The notes under the pieces: generated by a model | Database searches by the model: none | What the model saw: only the letters and a program-made list of their open reading frames with translations | What the model was told of the DNA's origin: nothing | Assembly (NCBI GenBank): GCA_030632525.1 | Contig: DAOVUP010000011.1 | Coordinates: forward strand, 1-11,751 | From: Desulfobacteraceae bacterium | Lineage (GTDB): Bacteria; Desulfobacterota; DSM-4660; Desulfatiglandales; Desulfatiglandaceae | Length of the DNA: 11,751 bases | Direction: 5' to 3' | Part shown: positions 1 through 7,131 of the stretch, piece by piece | How positions within the stretch are numbered: the stretch's first letter is position 1 | How the letters are laid out: every line of letters starts with the position of its first letter | Made by a program: the position numbers and the translations under genes

Positions 1-656
1 CCTTTTTTGCTCACACCGGGATTGAGCACGGACTTTCAATAAAACTAACAAAAAATATCCCGGTTGCAGCCGGTCTCGGCGGTGGCAGCAGCGATGCAGC
101 CTGCGTGCTCAAGGCCTTAAACCAAATATGGTCATGTCCGATTTCGGCAAGAGAGTTAGCCGAATTAGCTCTTGCCCTCGGAGCAGATGTCCCGTTCTTT
201 CTGACCGGGAAACCATGCATAGTTAGGGGGATTGGTGAAATCTTAGACCCGATTGAAAAATGGCCAAAATTATGGTATATTATCGTAACACCGCCAATCA
301 AGGTTTCCACCGCCTGGGTATATGGCAACCTCAATTGGTCTCCATTAGAGAGCACAGGGGAATTAGAGTTGACAAAAGATGAATATCAGTTTATAATTGC
401 CAATTTAAAGAAAAAAGCCCTTGTGATTGGTCGCATTCTGGAAAATGATTTAGAGAGAGTGACCGCTTCCCATTTCCCTGCCATAGAGGATATAAAAAGG
501 GCTTTAATGGACTCAGGGGCTAATGGGGTATTGATGTCAGGAAGCGGGCCGAGTGTGTTCGGGATTTTTGAATCAAAAAATCAAGCCCGCCAGGCAAAAA
601 CAGATTTGATCTCCCTTGATATTGGAGATATTTTTTTGGCAGAGGGCCTTACCTGA
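1..656 (+). CDS. ispE: 4-diphosphocytidyl-2-C-methyl-D-erythritol kinase, 5'-truncated by the window edge
   Basis: This is a GHMP-family kinase that phosphorylates the 2-hydroxyl of CDP-methylerythritol using ATP, a cytosolic step of the MEP (non-mevalonate) isoprenoid pathway. The reading frame is open from base 3, so the gene starts upstream; about 217 residues are visible, against roughly 280-290 for the full family, so about 70 N-terminal residues are missing. The visible part begins just before the glycine-rich ATP loop IPVAAGLGGGSSDAA (about bases 57-101). The C-terminal GHMP motif MSGSGPSVFGIF lies near bases 533-568. Together these two motifs with IspE-like spacing (including GADVPFFLTG between them) support IspE over other GHMP kinases. 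The GTG at 105 lies inside the ATP loop region and is not the start. The gene ends 34 bp before tRNA-Gln; ispE next to prs is a common bacterial arrangement. Confidence 0.95.
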   Translation, partial: FFAHTGIEHGLSIKLTKNIPVAAGLGGGSSDAACVLKALNQIWSCPISARELAELALALGADVPFFLTGKPCIVRGIGEILDPIEKWPKLWYIIVTPPIKVSTAWVYGNLNWSPLESTGELELTKDEYQFIIANLKKKALVIGRILENDLERVTASHFPAIEDIKRALMDSGANGVLMSGSGPSVFGIFESKNQARQAKTDLISLDIGDIFLAEGLT

Positions 657-690
657 TTCCCGATTTGACTCTGACATATGACCTCTGTAC

Positions 691-765
691 TGGGGTGTCG
701 TCAAGTGGTAAGACACGGGCTTTTGGAGCCCGCATTCGGAGGTTCGAATCCTCCCACCCCAGCCA
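691..765 (+). tRNA. tRNA-Gln (anticodon UUG), CCA encoded
   Basis: The gene folds as a complete cloverleaf. The acceptor stem is TGGGGTG (691-697) with CACCCCA (755-761), followed by discriminator G762 and an encoded CCA at 763-765. The D stem is GTC/GAC. The anticodon stem is CGGGC/GCCCG around the loop TTTTGGA, giving anticodon TTG, which reads CAA/CAG glutamine codons. The T arm is GGAGG-TTCGAAT-CCTCC. The sequence resembles E. coli tRNA-Gln closely, including the weak-looking T-A first acceptor pair typical of this tRNA. It lies between ispE and prs on the same strand. I see no convincing promoter of its own, so it may be processed from the ispE transcript. Confidence 0.97.
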
Positions 766-771
766 AAGGGT

Positions 772-803
772 AAGTGCCTAAAGTGAGCTAAAGTGCCTAA
801 AGT
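772..803 (+). repeat. Short tandem-like repeat built on CTAAAGT
   Basis: AAGTGCCTAAAGT occurs at 772-784 and again at 791-803, separated by GAGCTA. The core CTAAAGT therefore occurs three times (778, 788, 797). The block begins 7 bp after the tRNA-Gln CCA end, in the tRNA-prs spacer. The spacer then continues with low-complexity text around ATTCGATGTTGGACGTTC. No coding potential is visible. Confidence 0.8.
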
Positions 804-887
804 TGATGTTTGTTTTTTATTCGATGTTGGACGTTCATCTTTTTCTACCACTAGTTTTCCAGGGATTGTATTTTTAGAGGATTAAGT

Positions 888-1829
888 TTGGATCAGGAGA
901 TAAAACTTTTCGGTGGCAACTCAAATCCTGCCTTGACCCTTGAGGTATGTGAATACCTTGGAATAAAACCGGGTAAGATCCTGGCTGAAACCTTTAGCGA
1001 CGGAGAGATCCAGGTAGAAATTGGGGAAAACATAAGGGGGCGGGACGTATTTATAGTTCAATCCACCTCCACCCCTGTCAATGACAACCTTATACAGCTC
1101 TTGATCATAATGGATGCCATGAGAAGGGCCTCCGCCGAACGAATCACCGCAGTGATCCCCTATTACGGTTATAGCCGGCAGGACCGAAAGGTGAAACCGA
1201 GGGTCCCGATCAGCGCCAAACTTGTTGCCGATCTGATCACGGTGGCAGGCGCAAACAGGGTCGTGTCAATGGATCTGCATGCGGGACAGATCCAGGGCTA
1301 CTTTAACATCCCTGTTGACAATATTTTTGCCGCCCCGATCTTGCTCAAATATATACAAGACAACCTTCAAGATGGTCTGGTTATCGTTTCGCCGGATGCC
1401 GGCGGGGTGGAAAGGGCCCGCGCTTTTGCCAAGCGTCTTGACGCATCTTTGGCCATCATAGATAAAAGACGCGAAGCCCCCAATATCGCTGAGGCAATGA
1501 ACATCATCGGCGAAGTAAAGGGCAAGACCGCTATCATCTTAGATGATATGGTTGACACCGCAGGGACATTGACCCAGGCCGCGGTTGCACTCAAAGAAAG
1601 AGGCGCAAATAAAGTCCATGCCTGCTGCACCCATGCAATCCTGTCAGGGCCAGCCATTGAAAGAATCGATGCATCACCCATTGATAACTTAGTCATAACC
1701 AATACCATCCCCTTAAATGACAAGACCAGGGGGTGCCGCAAGATCGTTGTTCTGTCAATAGCAGAACTTTTAGGGGAAACCATCAAGAGAAGTCACAGCT
1801 CTCATTCCGTGAGCACTTTATTTGTGTAG
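888..1829 (+). CDS. prs: Ribose-phosphate pyrophosphokinase (PRPP synthetase)
   Basis: The enzyme transfers pyrophosphate from ATP to ribose 5-phosphate, giving PRPP for purine, pyrimidine, histidine, tryptophan and NAD synthesis. The 313-residue length matches class I bacterial PRPP synthetases (E. coli 315). Visible signatures include the N-terminal IKLFGGNSNPAL; the flexible ATP-binding segment YSRQDRKVKPRVPIS at about 95-109; the Mg-binding histidine in MDLHAGQIQGYF (H131); the catalytic loop IDKRREAPN at about 191-199; and the PRPP/ribose-phosphate loop DDMVDTAGT at 219-227. The start is TTG: an in-frame stop lies at 852-854, no ATG or GTG occurs between it and the conserved N terminus, and GAGG (877-880) sits 7 bp upstream. 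It leads the prs-rplY-pth-hppA group. Trp or Phe is usual near the C-terminal regulatory region, but no unusual feature stands out here. Confidence 0.97.
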   Translation: MDQEIKLFGGNSNPALTLEVCEYLGIKPGKILAETFSDGEIQVEIGENIRGRDVFIVQSTSTPVNDNLIQLLIIMDAMRRASAERITAVIPYYGYSRQDRKVKPRVPISAKLVADLITVAGANRVVSMDLHAGQIQGYFNIPVDNIFAAPILLKYIQDNLQDGLVIVSPDAGGVERARAFAKRLDASLAIIDKRREAPNIAEAMNIIGEVKGKTAIILDDMVDTAGTLTQAAVALKERGANKVHACCTHAILSGPAIERIDASPIDNLVITNTIPLNDKTRGCRKIVVLSIAELLGETIKRSHSSHSVSTLFV

Positions 1830-1840
1830 ACCTTGAAAAC

Positions 1841-1877
1841 GACTGGAGGAATCAGTCATTTTTCATTTGTGAAAAAT
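1841..1877 (+). promoter_or_regulatory. Two back-to-back hairpins in the prs-rplY spacer
   Basis: GACTG (1841-1845) pairs with CAGTC (1853-1857) around a GAGGAAT loop. Immediately after it, ATTTTTCA (1858-1865) pairs perfectly with TGAAAAAT (1870-1877) around TTTG. The pair ends 12 bp before the rplY Shine-Dalgarno (GGAGG, 1890-1894). The structures are directly visible; a role in rplY control, RNA processing or partial termination after prs is inference. Confidence 0.4.
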
Positions 1878-1900
1878 TTTATTAACACCGGAGGGACCAA

Positions 1901-2584
1901 ATGCGTCAATTACCACTCGCTGCCCATATTAGAGAAACTACAGGAAAGGGTGCAGCCAGAAAATTAAGAAAAAACGATCAGTTGCCAGCCATTTTTTATG
2001 GTCCTGGAACTGAGTCGATTATGTTGACCGTAGATTACCCTGAACTTACGCGTATTACAAAACAGGGCAAAGGCGAAAACATCATTCTCGATCTTCAAAT
2101 CAAATCGGACCACGGGGAAGAAACCAGGAAGGCAATACTTAAAGATCTCATGGTCGATCCTGTTAACGGCGCCTATCTTCATGCCGACTTCTATGAAATC
2201 TCCATGGACAAGGAAATTACAGTAGACATCCCCGTCACCCTTCTTAATACCCCGGTAGGTGCAACAGAGGAGGGTGGTTTTCTGCAGCACATCAGAAGAG
2301 ATATTACCGTCTCCTGTCTCCCTGATAGTTTGATAGACTCCTTAGATATCGATGTGTCTGAAATGCACATAGGAGACACGGTACATATTCGAGATATCGA
2401 TTTTCCAGAAGGGATCACCTGTTTAGAGGAAGGCCATCTAACAGTTGTCGTCGTTTCCGCACCTGGCGGAGGAATGGAAGAAGAGGAAGAAGAGCTTGAA
2501 GAAGGAATCGAGGAAGAAACGGCAGACTCGGAAGAGGAAACTGCCGAAGAATCAAAGGAAGAAAAGAAAGGGGGTGAACAGTAA
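1901..2584 (+). CDS. rplY: 50S ribosomal protein L25, CTC/TL5 two-domain form with acidic tail
   Basis: L25 binds the E loop of 5S rRNA in the large ribosomal subunit; longer CTC forms were first noted as general stress proteins. At 227 residues this is the two-domain form. Residues 1 to about 93 are the 5S-binding L25 barrel, with the typical RETTGKGAARKLRK near the N terminus and HADFYEI at 94-100. Residues about 100-188 are the TL5/CTC C-terminal domain (VPVTLLNTPVG-like start, GGFLQHIRRDITV). The last about 35 residues (193-227) are an almost purely acidic tail of Glu, Asp, Ser and Lys, common but variable in this family and probably disordered. The ATG follows GGAGGG (1890-1895) with ideal spacing. 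The TAA stop is in frame with the downstream pth start, with only three codons between. Confidence 0.96.
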   Translation: MRQLPLAAHIRETTGKGAARKLRKNDQLPAIFYGPGTESIMLTVDYPELTRITKQGKGENIILDLQIKSDHGEETRKAILKDLMVDPVNGAYLHADFYEISMDKEITVDIPVTLLNTPVGATEEGGFLQHIRRDITVSCLPDSLIDSLDIDVSEMHIGDTVHIRDIDFPEGITCLEEGHLTVVVVSAPGGGMEEEEEELEEGIEEETADSEEETAEESKEEKKGGEQ

Positions 2585-2593
2585 CACAAAGAT

Positions 2594-3184
2594 TTGCGCT
2601 TGATTGTGGGACTCGGGAATCCCGGACCGGGATATGAAAATGCAAGACATAACATAGGTTTTAAGGTTGTCGACCTGTGGTGCAAGGATCTGGGGCTGGT
2701 TCTGAAAAAACGCCTGTTCCGATCAAAAAGCATCCGGGCGGAATTCCGGGGAAACAATATCATGCTTCTTTGCCCCCTGACCTTTATGAATCTCAGCGGT
2801 GAAGCAGTCAGGGCCTGTACCGACTATTATGCCCTGGAGACCGGCACAATTTTGGTCATCCATGACGATCTGGACCTCCCTTTGGGAAGAATCAAAGTCG
2901 TCAAGGATGGTGGGGCCGGAGGGCATAAAGGTGTGTCATCCATAATCCACCACCTGGAAAGCACTCAATTTTCCAGGGTCAAAATAGGCATCGGACGTCC
3001 GTCCTACGGAGAAACCGTAGAAGATTATGTCCTATCTCCCTTTTATGCCGATGAAAAGAGGCTTGCACAAAAAGCCATCCAGATGGCTGTTAACGCATGT
3101 GAACTATTTGTCTTAGAAGGGGTCGAATCGGCAATGAATCAAATCAATTGCCAGAATTTAGTAAATAAGGAGGAAAAAAACTGA
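2594..3184 (+). CDS. pth: Peptidyl-tRNA hydrolase
   Basis: Pth cleaves the ester bond of peptidyl-tRNAs dropped by stalled ribosomes, recycling tRNA in the cytosol. The 196-residue length is typical. Catalytic residues of the family are present: Asn9 in VGLGNPG, the essential His19 in ARHNIGF, Asn66 in LTFMNLSG and Asp91 in VIHDDLDLP. The position matching E. coli Asn114 (GGHNG) is Lys112 (GGHKG), a substitution at a tRNA/peptide contact. The start is TTG: the rplY stop at 2582-2584 is in frame just upstream, so no earlier start is possible, and TTG gives the canonical [11 protein letters not shown]. The best Shine-Dalgarno-like stretch (AAGGGGG, about 2569-2575, inside the end of rplY) is 18 bp away, so translation probably depends on coupling to rplY. 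Its TGA overlaps the hppA ATG by one base. Confidence 0.96.
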   Translation: MRLIVGLGNPGPGYENARHNIGFKVVDLWCKDLGLVLKKRLFRSKSIRAEFRGNNIMLLCPLTFMNLSGEAVRACTDYYALETGTILVIHDDLDLPLGRIKVVKDGGAGGHKGVSSIIHHLESTQFSRVKIGIGRPSYGETVEDYVLSPFYADEKRLAQKAIQMAVNACELFVLEGVESAMNQINCQNLVNKEEKN

Positions 3185-5253
3185 TGCAGGGATTAACCGT
3201 TTATGCTCCCTTCTTAGGGATCCTAAGTCTTATCATCGCTTTTCTGATATATAATTATGTCAAGAAACAACCGAATGGCACTCCTCTGATGCAGGAACTT
3301 GAGGATGCGATTCATAAAGGCGCTATGGCCTTTTTGAAGAGAGAGTATTCTGTTCTCATTATCTTTATTGCCATTGTGTTTGTCCTTTTGGGTTGGGGAA
3401 TTGCGTGGAAAACCGCTATTGCCTTTGTGACAGGTGCACTTTTATCCATGGTCGCCGGGTTTTCAGGCATGACAGCAGCCACCCGGGGTAACTCCAGGAC
3501 CGCAGAGGCTGCCAATAAATCCGGGCAGGCAAAGGCCCTCAACGTCTCTTACTTTTCCGGTTCTGTCATGGGTCTCGCTGTTGCGGGCCTTGGACTCATC
3601 GGATTAGGGTTCTGGTTCTGGGTCTATGGGGGAAACCCTGACACAGCCCAGTATATCAACGGCTTTGCCATGGGCGCCAGTTCCATCGCCCTGTTTGCCC
3701 GTGTCGGCGGCGGTATCTTTACCAAGGCCGCGGACGTAGGGGCTGACCTGGTGGGTAAAGTGGAAGCAGGCATTCCAGAAGACGACCCGCGCAACCCGGG
3801 CGTTATTGCCGACAATGTGGGTGATAATGTGGGTGATATTGCCGGGATGGGCGCTGACATTTTTGAGTCGTTTGTCGGTTCCGTGATTGCCACCATAGCC
3901 ATTGCAGCGACACTGACCATCAATACACCAGAAACCCTTGCGGCGTTCGTCAAAGAATTCCCTGTTCTGGAAGGCCTATCCGTGACGGCCATTAAACTGA
4001 AATATATGGCCATGCCTATTTTAGTAATCATGGTGGGATTACTCAGCTCCTTTGTGGGTGTCTTTTCCATCAAGATCTTCCAGAAAGGGAGTCCCGCGGG
4101 AGCCCTGAGATACACAACCTTTGTGGCTGCGATCATTTTTGTGGGTCTTACCGTACTTATCACCAAGACTCTCGGTATGCCTATGGGCGCCTTCTGGGCA
4201 GTATTTTCCGGCCTGCTTTGCGGTATTGCCATCGGTCTCCTTGCCGAATATTACACATCCGGTCCTCCGGTCAAACGTATTGCCGAACAGACCAAAACCG
4301 GTGCGGCTACCGTTATCATTGCAGGCCTGGCCGTCGGTATGCAGTCCACCTGGCTTCCGATTCTCGGTATTTGCGTGGCCACCTTTGTCGGATATACGAC
4401 CGCAGGGATTTACGGCATAGGCCTTTCCGCCGTTGGCATGTTAGCAACGGTAGGCGCAACCATGACCGTGGATGCCTATGGCCCCATCGCTGATAATGCG
4501 GGCGGTATCTCTGAGATGGCGGGTCTTGGCTCTGAGACCAGGAAAATCACCGACAGCCTCGACGCCCTTGGCAACACGACCGCTGCCATCGGAAAAGGGT
4601 TTGCCATCGGTTCCGCAGCCCTTACCGCCTTGGCCCTTTTTGTGGCCTATACACAGGCAGCCAATCTCGGGCAAGTCCTGATCGACAACCCGATGGTGGT
4701 TATCGGGATGTTTATCGGCGGCATGGTCCCAATGACATGCGCGGCCCTTACCATGACCTCGGTCGGTAAGGCGGCCTTCGCCATCGTGGAAGAGATCCGC
4801 CGCCAGTTCAGGGAAATCCCCGGGCTGTTAGAAGGAAAAGAGGGCGTCAAGCCCGATTCCACGACCTGCGTCGCGATTGCGACGAACTCCGCCCTGAAAG
4901 AGATGGTCGCTCCCGCCCTCGTGGCTGTGCTGACCCCTGTTGCCGTCGGCTTCCTCTTAGGCAAAGAGACCTTAGGCGGTATGCTTTTGGGCTCCGTGAT
5001 TATGGGCGCGTTCTTGGCCCTGTTCATGGCCAATGGCGGCGGTGCCTGGGACAACGCTAAAAAGTGGATCGAAGAGGGCAACTTAGGTGGAAAAGGTTCT
5101 GATAACCACAAGGCCGCCGTGGTCGGCGATACGGTTGGTGATCCGTTTAAAGACACCTCCGGTCCTGCCATGAACATTTTGATCAAGCTGATGGCCGTGG
5201 TTTCTCTGGTCATTGCACCGATCTTGCCGGCAGTCGGTTTATTTTTAAGATAG
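3184..5253 (+). CDS. hppA: K+-dependent membrane-bound ion-pumping pyrophosphatase
   Basis: This integral membrane enzyme hydrolyses cytosolic pyrophosphate and pumps Na+ or H+ outward. The 689 residues are strongly hydrophobic with about 16 expected membrane helices. Substrate-site motifs are intact: [11 protein letters not shown] (184-194), DNVGDNVGD (210-218), [14 protein letters not shown] (429-442) and the C-terminal [16 protein letters not shown] (649-664). In [10 protein letters not shown], Ala467 and Gly470 occupy the positions that are Lys and Thr in K+-independent enzymes, so this is the K+-dependent subfamily. The gate glutamate is Glu228 in ADIFESF, three residues after Asp225 (position 6.53); this occurs in Na+ pumps but also in some H+ pumps, so the ion is not settled. 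The ATG overlaps the pth stop (TGATG) and follows a strong AAGGAGG (3167-3173). Codons look more G/C-ending than in neighbours such as rplY, possibly reflecting high expression. Confidence 0.97.
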   Translation: MQGLTVYAPFLGILSLIIAFLIYNYVKKQPNGTPLMQELEDAIHKGAMAFLKREYSVLIIFIAIVFVLLGWGIAWKTAIAFVTGALLSMVAGFSGMTAATRGNSRTAEAANKSGQAKALNVSYFSGSVMGLAVAGLGLIGLGFWFWVYGGNPDTAQYINGFAMGASSIALFARVGGGIFTKAADVGADLVGKVEAGIPEDDPRNPGVIADNVGDNVGDIAGMGADIFESFVGSVIATIAIAATLTINTPETLAAFVKEFPVLEGLSVTAIKLKYMAMPILVIMVGLLSSFVGVFSIKIFQKGSPAGALRYTTFVAAIIFVGLTVLITKTLGMPMGAFWAVFSGLLCGIAIGLLAEYYTSGPPVKRIAEQTKTGAATVIIAGLAVGMQSTWLPILGICVATFVGYTTAGIYGIGLSAVGMLATVGATMTVDAYGPIADNAGGISEMAGLGSETRKITDSLDALGNTTAAIGKGFAIGSAALTALALFVAYTQAANLGQVLIDNPMVVIGMFIGGMVPMTCAALTMTSVGKAAFAIVEEIRRQFREIPGLLEGKEGVKPDSTTCVAIATNSALKEMVAPALVAVLTPVAVGFLLGKETLGGMLLGSVIMGAFLALFMANGGGAWDNAKKWIEEGNLGGKGSDNHKAAVVGDTVGDPFKDTSGPAMNILIKLMAVVSLVIAPILPAVGLFLR

Positions 5254-5289
5254 GGCTTTGATATAAAAGAAAATCGGTACGGTCAAAAT

Positions 5290-5341
5290 GCTCATGGCTG
5301 AAAGCTCATAGGATGAGACCTTTGAGCTACAGGCCATGAGC
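5290..5341 (+). repeat. Inverted repeat in the hppA-CarD spacer
   Basis: GCTCATGGC (5290-5298) and GCCATGAGC (5333-5341) are perfect 9-bp inverted arms. A smaller perfect hairpin CTCAT-AGG-ATGAG (5305-5317) is nested inside, and GCTCAT/GAGCT words recur between them. There is no T run after it, so it does not look like an intrinsic terminator. It ends 9 bp before the CarD Shine-Dalgarno. It may be an mRNA structure, or one of the short-word repeats that occupy several spacers in this window. Confidence 0.6.
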
Positions 5342-5360
5342 CTTGACTATGGAGGTATAT

Positions 5361-5840
5361 ATGTTTCAGGTAGGTCATTTAGCCGTTTATCCCGCGCATG
5401 GCGTCGGCATAATCGAAAAGATAGAAAGCCAGGAAATCTCTGGCTGCACGCAGGATTTTTATGTTATGCGCATTCTCGATAATGATATGATTATCATGAT
5501 CCCTACTAATAATGTGGACAACGTAGGTCTGAGGGAGATCATCGCCAAAACAGAACTCCCAAAGCTCTTCACGATCCTGAAAAAGAGAGATGTCATCCTT
5601 GATAATCAGACCTGGAATCGGCGTTATAGAGATTATATGGACAAGATTAAGACCGGGTCCGTCTTTGAAGTAGCCGAAGTGTACCGAGATCTATTGATTC
5701 TAAGACTGGAAAAAGAGCTTTCTTTTGGTGAAAGAAAGATGCTGGATACCGCAAGGACTCTTTTAGTAAAAGAGATATCTCTTGCCAAAGGTATTAAAGA
5801 ATCACAGGTAGAAAAGGAGTTAGATAAGATATTTTCCTGA
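5361..5840 (+). CDS. CarD/CdnL-family RNA polymerase-binding transcription regulator
   Basis: This is a CarD_CdnL/TRCF-type protein of 159 residues, the usual length of CdnL/CarD regulators that bind the RNA polymerase beta subunit and stabilise the open promoter complex, often at rRNA and housekeeping promoters. The N-terminal RNA polymerase-interacting domain (about 1-60) starts with the family signature FQVGHLAVYPAHGVGII. The helical C-terminal DNA-contacting domain (about 65-159) includes Trp85 in NQTWNRRYRDY, matching the conserved wedge tryptophan of mycobacterial CarD. The start is set at ATG 5361 because GGAGG (5351-5355) lies 5 bp upstream; in-frame TTG 5343 and ATG 5349 would lie across or before that site. 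Its position between translation genes and rho fits a growth-related global role. The exact targets cannot be read from the sequence. Confidence 0.93.
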   Translation: MFQVGHLAVYPAHGVGIIEKIESQEISGCTQDFYVMRILDNDMIIMIPTNNVDNVGLREIIAKTELPKLFTILKKRDVILDNQTWNRRYRDYMDKIKTGSVFEVAEVYRDLLILRLEKELSFGERKMLDTARTLLVKEISLAKGIKESQVEKELDKIFS

Positions 5841-5853
5841 TTTGTTATACTAA

Positions 5854-5997
5854 TCGGCATCCTTCATTTACAAATTTACACTTTTTCCAAATCGGGGGGT
5901 ATTATCGAATTGAAAACCGAATGCCGAAACTGGAAATTTGAAATTAGAGAAGAAATTTACATCTTTCTGTTTTCCCAATTTCAAGTTTCAAATTTCC
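5854..5997 (+). repeat. A/T-rich inverted repeats in the CarD-rluD spacer
   Basis: The 244-bp spacer between the CarD gene and rluD has no plausible ORF. It holds two inverted repeats: TCGGCAT (5854-5860) with ATGCCGA (5921-5927), and GGAAATTTGAAA (5932-5943) with TTTCAAATTTCC (5986-5997). The second pair belongs to a low-complexity stretch of repeated AATTTC/AAATTT words. No terminator with a T tract is seen. Confidence 0.6.
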
Positions 5998-6084
5998 AAT
6001 TTCACTGTCAAGATACAAGATCAGCAAGTCTAAACTACTTTTGATTTGTCATGAAAGACACCGATCCCTGCAATAGTCGACATC

Positions 6085-7065
6085 TTGTCAGTAACCCAGA
6101 ACACAGCTAACACTTTTTTCTATGACATTCCTGAGACCGCTCAAGGTACTCGGTTTGATGTTTTTCTTTGTAACAGCCGCGTCGATCTGTCTCGAGCAAG
6201 GATACAGACATTAATAAGGGATGGGCACGCTCAGGTAAACGATCGCCCTTCAAAACCAAGTCATAAATTGAAGGCAGGAGATAGGGTTTCTCTCACAATC
6301 CCGCCCCCAACCCTTCCGGATCTTACACCCCATGAGGTAGAGTTTCAAATTATCCATGAAGATTCTTCCTTAATTGTTTTATCGAAACCTGCAGGGGTCG
6401 TTGTTCACCCGGCCCCTGGGCATTCAACCGGGACCCTTGTCCACGGTCTTCTTAAACATTGCAAAGACCTCTCCGGAATCGGGGGAACCCTGAGGCCAGG
6501 CATTGTACATCGGCTCGATAAAGATACCTCCGGGCTCATGGTTGCGGCAAAAAATGACCTGACCCACGCATCTCTCGCTCAACAATTCAAATCCGGCGCG
6601 GTTAAAAAGAAATACTTGGCTCTCGTGCATGGACAAATCAAAGGTGAGGAGGGGAAGATTGATCTCCCTATCGCTCGACATCCTTCCAAGCGAAAAGAGA
6701 TGGCTGTCGTACTCTCCGGTGGACGGGAGGCCTTAACCCTGTGGCAAAAATTGACAGAATTTCAAACGGGCTTTTCACTCCTCTCTGTTTCCATCAAAAC
6801 AGGTCGGACCCACCAGATCCGCGTTCACCTATCACACGTGGGTCATCCTGTTGCAGGAGATCCTGTCTATGGATATGGGCCTAACTGGTGGAAAAAGCGC
6901 TTCCCCCAGAAAAACGGCCCACTGCTCAACCTGAAAAGGCAAATGCTTCACTCCAAACGTTTAGGGTTTGTCCATCCGGGGAACAAGAGCTATATGGAAT
7001 TCGAAGCCCCACTTCCGGACGACATGAAACATGCATTGGAGGTCTTAGAACAGCTGGATCTGTAA
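6085..7065 (+). CDS. rluD: RluA-family 23S rRNA pseudouridine synthase, RluD-like
   Basis: The protein is a pseudouridine synthase of the RluA/RluD family, with an N-terminal S4 RNA-binding domain (about residues 22-80, ending KLKAGDRVSLTIP) and a catalytic domain. The catalytic aspartate is Asp145 in the signature GIVHRLDKDTSGL. The C-terminal motif GRTHQIRVHLSHVGHPVAGDPVYG (240-263) is complete. At 326 residues with an S4 domain it is closest to RluD, which modifies uridines 1911, 1915 and 1917 in helix 69 of 23S rRNA; RluC-like specificity cannot be excluded. The start is uncertain. TTG 6085 is the first usable start after the in-frame stop at 6052-6054, there is no ATG before the conserved region, and no clear Shine-Dalgarno is visible. 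The predicted N terminus (SVTQNTANTFFYDIPE) is reasonable for the family. Confidence 0.92.
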   Translation: MSVTQNTANTFFYDIPETAQGTRFDVFLCNSRVDLSRARIQTLIRDGHAQVNDRPSKPSHKLKAGDRVSLTIPPPTLPDLTPHEVEFQIIHEDSSLIVLSKPAGVVVHPAPGHSTGTLVHGLLKHCKDLSGIGGTLRPGIVHRLDKDTSGLMVAAKNDLTHASLAQQFKSGAVKKKYLALVHGQIKGEEGKIDLPIARHPSKRKEMAVVLSGGREALTLWQKLTEFQTGFSLLSVSIKTGRTHQIRVHLSHVGHPVAGDPVYGYGPNWWKKRFPQKNGPLLNLKRQMLHSKRLGFVHPGNKSYMEFEAPLPDDMKHALEVLEQLDL

Positions 7066-7096
7066 CTGTAATTTAGCATGCTTGTTCCAAAAAACC

Positions 7097-7125
7097 TTGA
7101 CATACGAGGATATAGCAACTATAGT
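7097..7125 (+). promoter_or_regulatory. Sigma70-type promoter candidate P1 upstream of rho
   Basis: A perfect -35 box TTGACA (7097-7102) is separated by 17 bp from TATAGT (7120-7125, 5 of 6 to consensus). The -10 box is embedded in a perfect 10-bp palindrome AACTATAGTT (7117-7126). Transcription would start near 7132, about 32-67 bp after the rluD stop. It could drive rho with a leader of about 360 nt, or a separate small RNA. This is the best promoter sequence I see in the window. Confidence 0.55.
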
Positions 7126-7131
7126 TATAGA

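Noticed and set aside
665..693. TTGACT followed after 17 bp by TACTGG, as a promoter for tRNA-Gln
   Set aside because: The -10 box is poor and overlaps the first bases of the mature tRNA, so it could not start the transcript.
772..803. CRISPR-like direct repeats
   Set aside because: The repeats are 13 bp with a 6-bp gap and only two to three copies, with no spacer-length variable sequence and no cas genes nearby.
2582..2593. rplY-pth read as one gene broken by a stop mutation
   Set aside because: Both proteins are complete with family-typical ends and are normally separate, so the shared frame reflects close packing.
2191..2763. Antisense ORF of 190 codons across the rplY end and pth start
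   Set aside because: Its Ser/Pro-rich run is simply the complement of the Glu-rich rplY tail, and it has no family resemblance.
3624..4232. Long antisense ORF (202 codons) inside hppA, with a similar one at 4647-5213
   Set aside because: Both lie opposite a strongly conserved gene with biased codons, and their translations (rich in Ala, Pro, Thr, Ser, Met) show no recognisable domain. They are shadows of hppA.
5343..5360. Upstream starts TTG 5343 or ATG 5349 for the CarD gene
   Set aside because: They would put the strong GGAGG at 5351-5355 inside the coding region, while ATG 5361 has it at ideal distance and gives the family N terminus.
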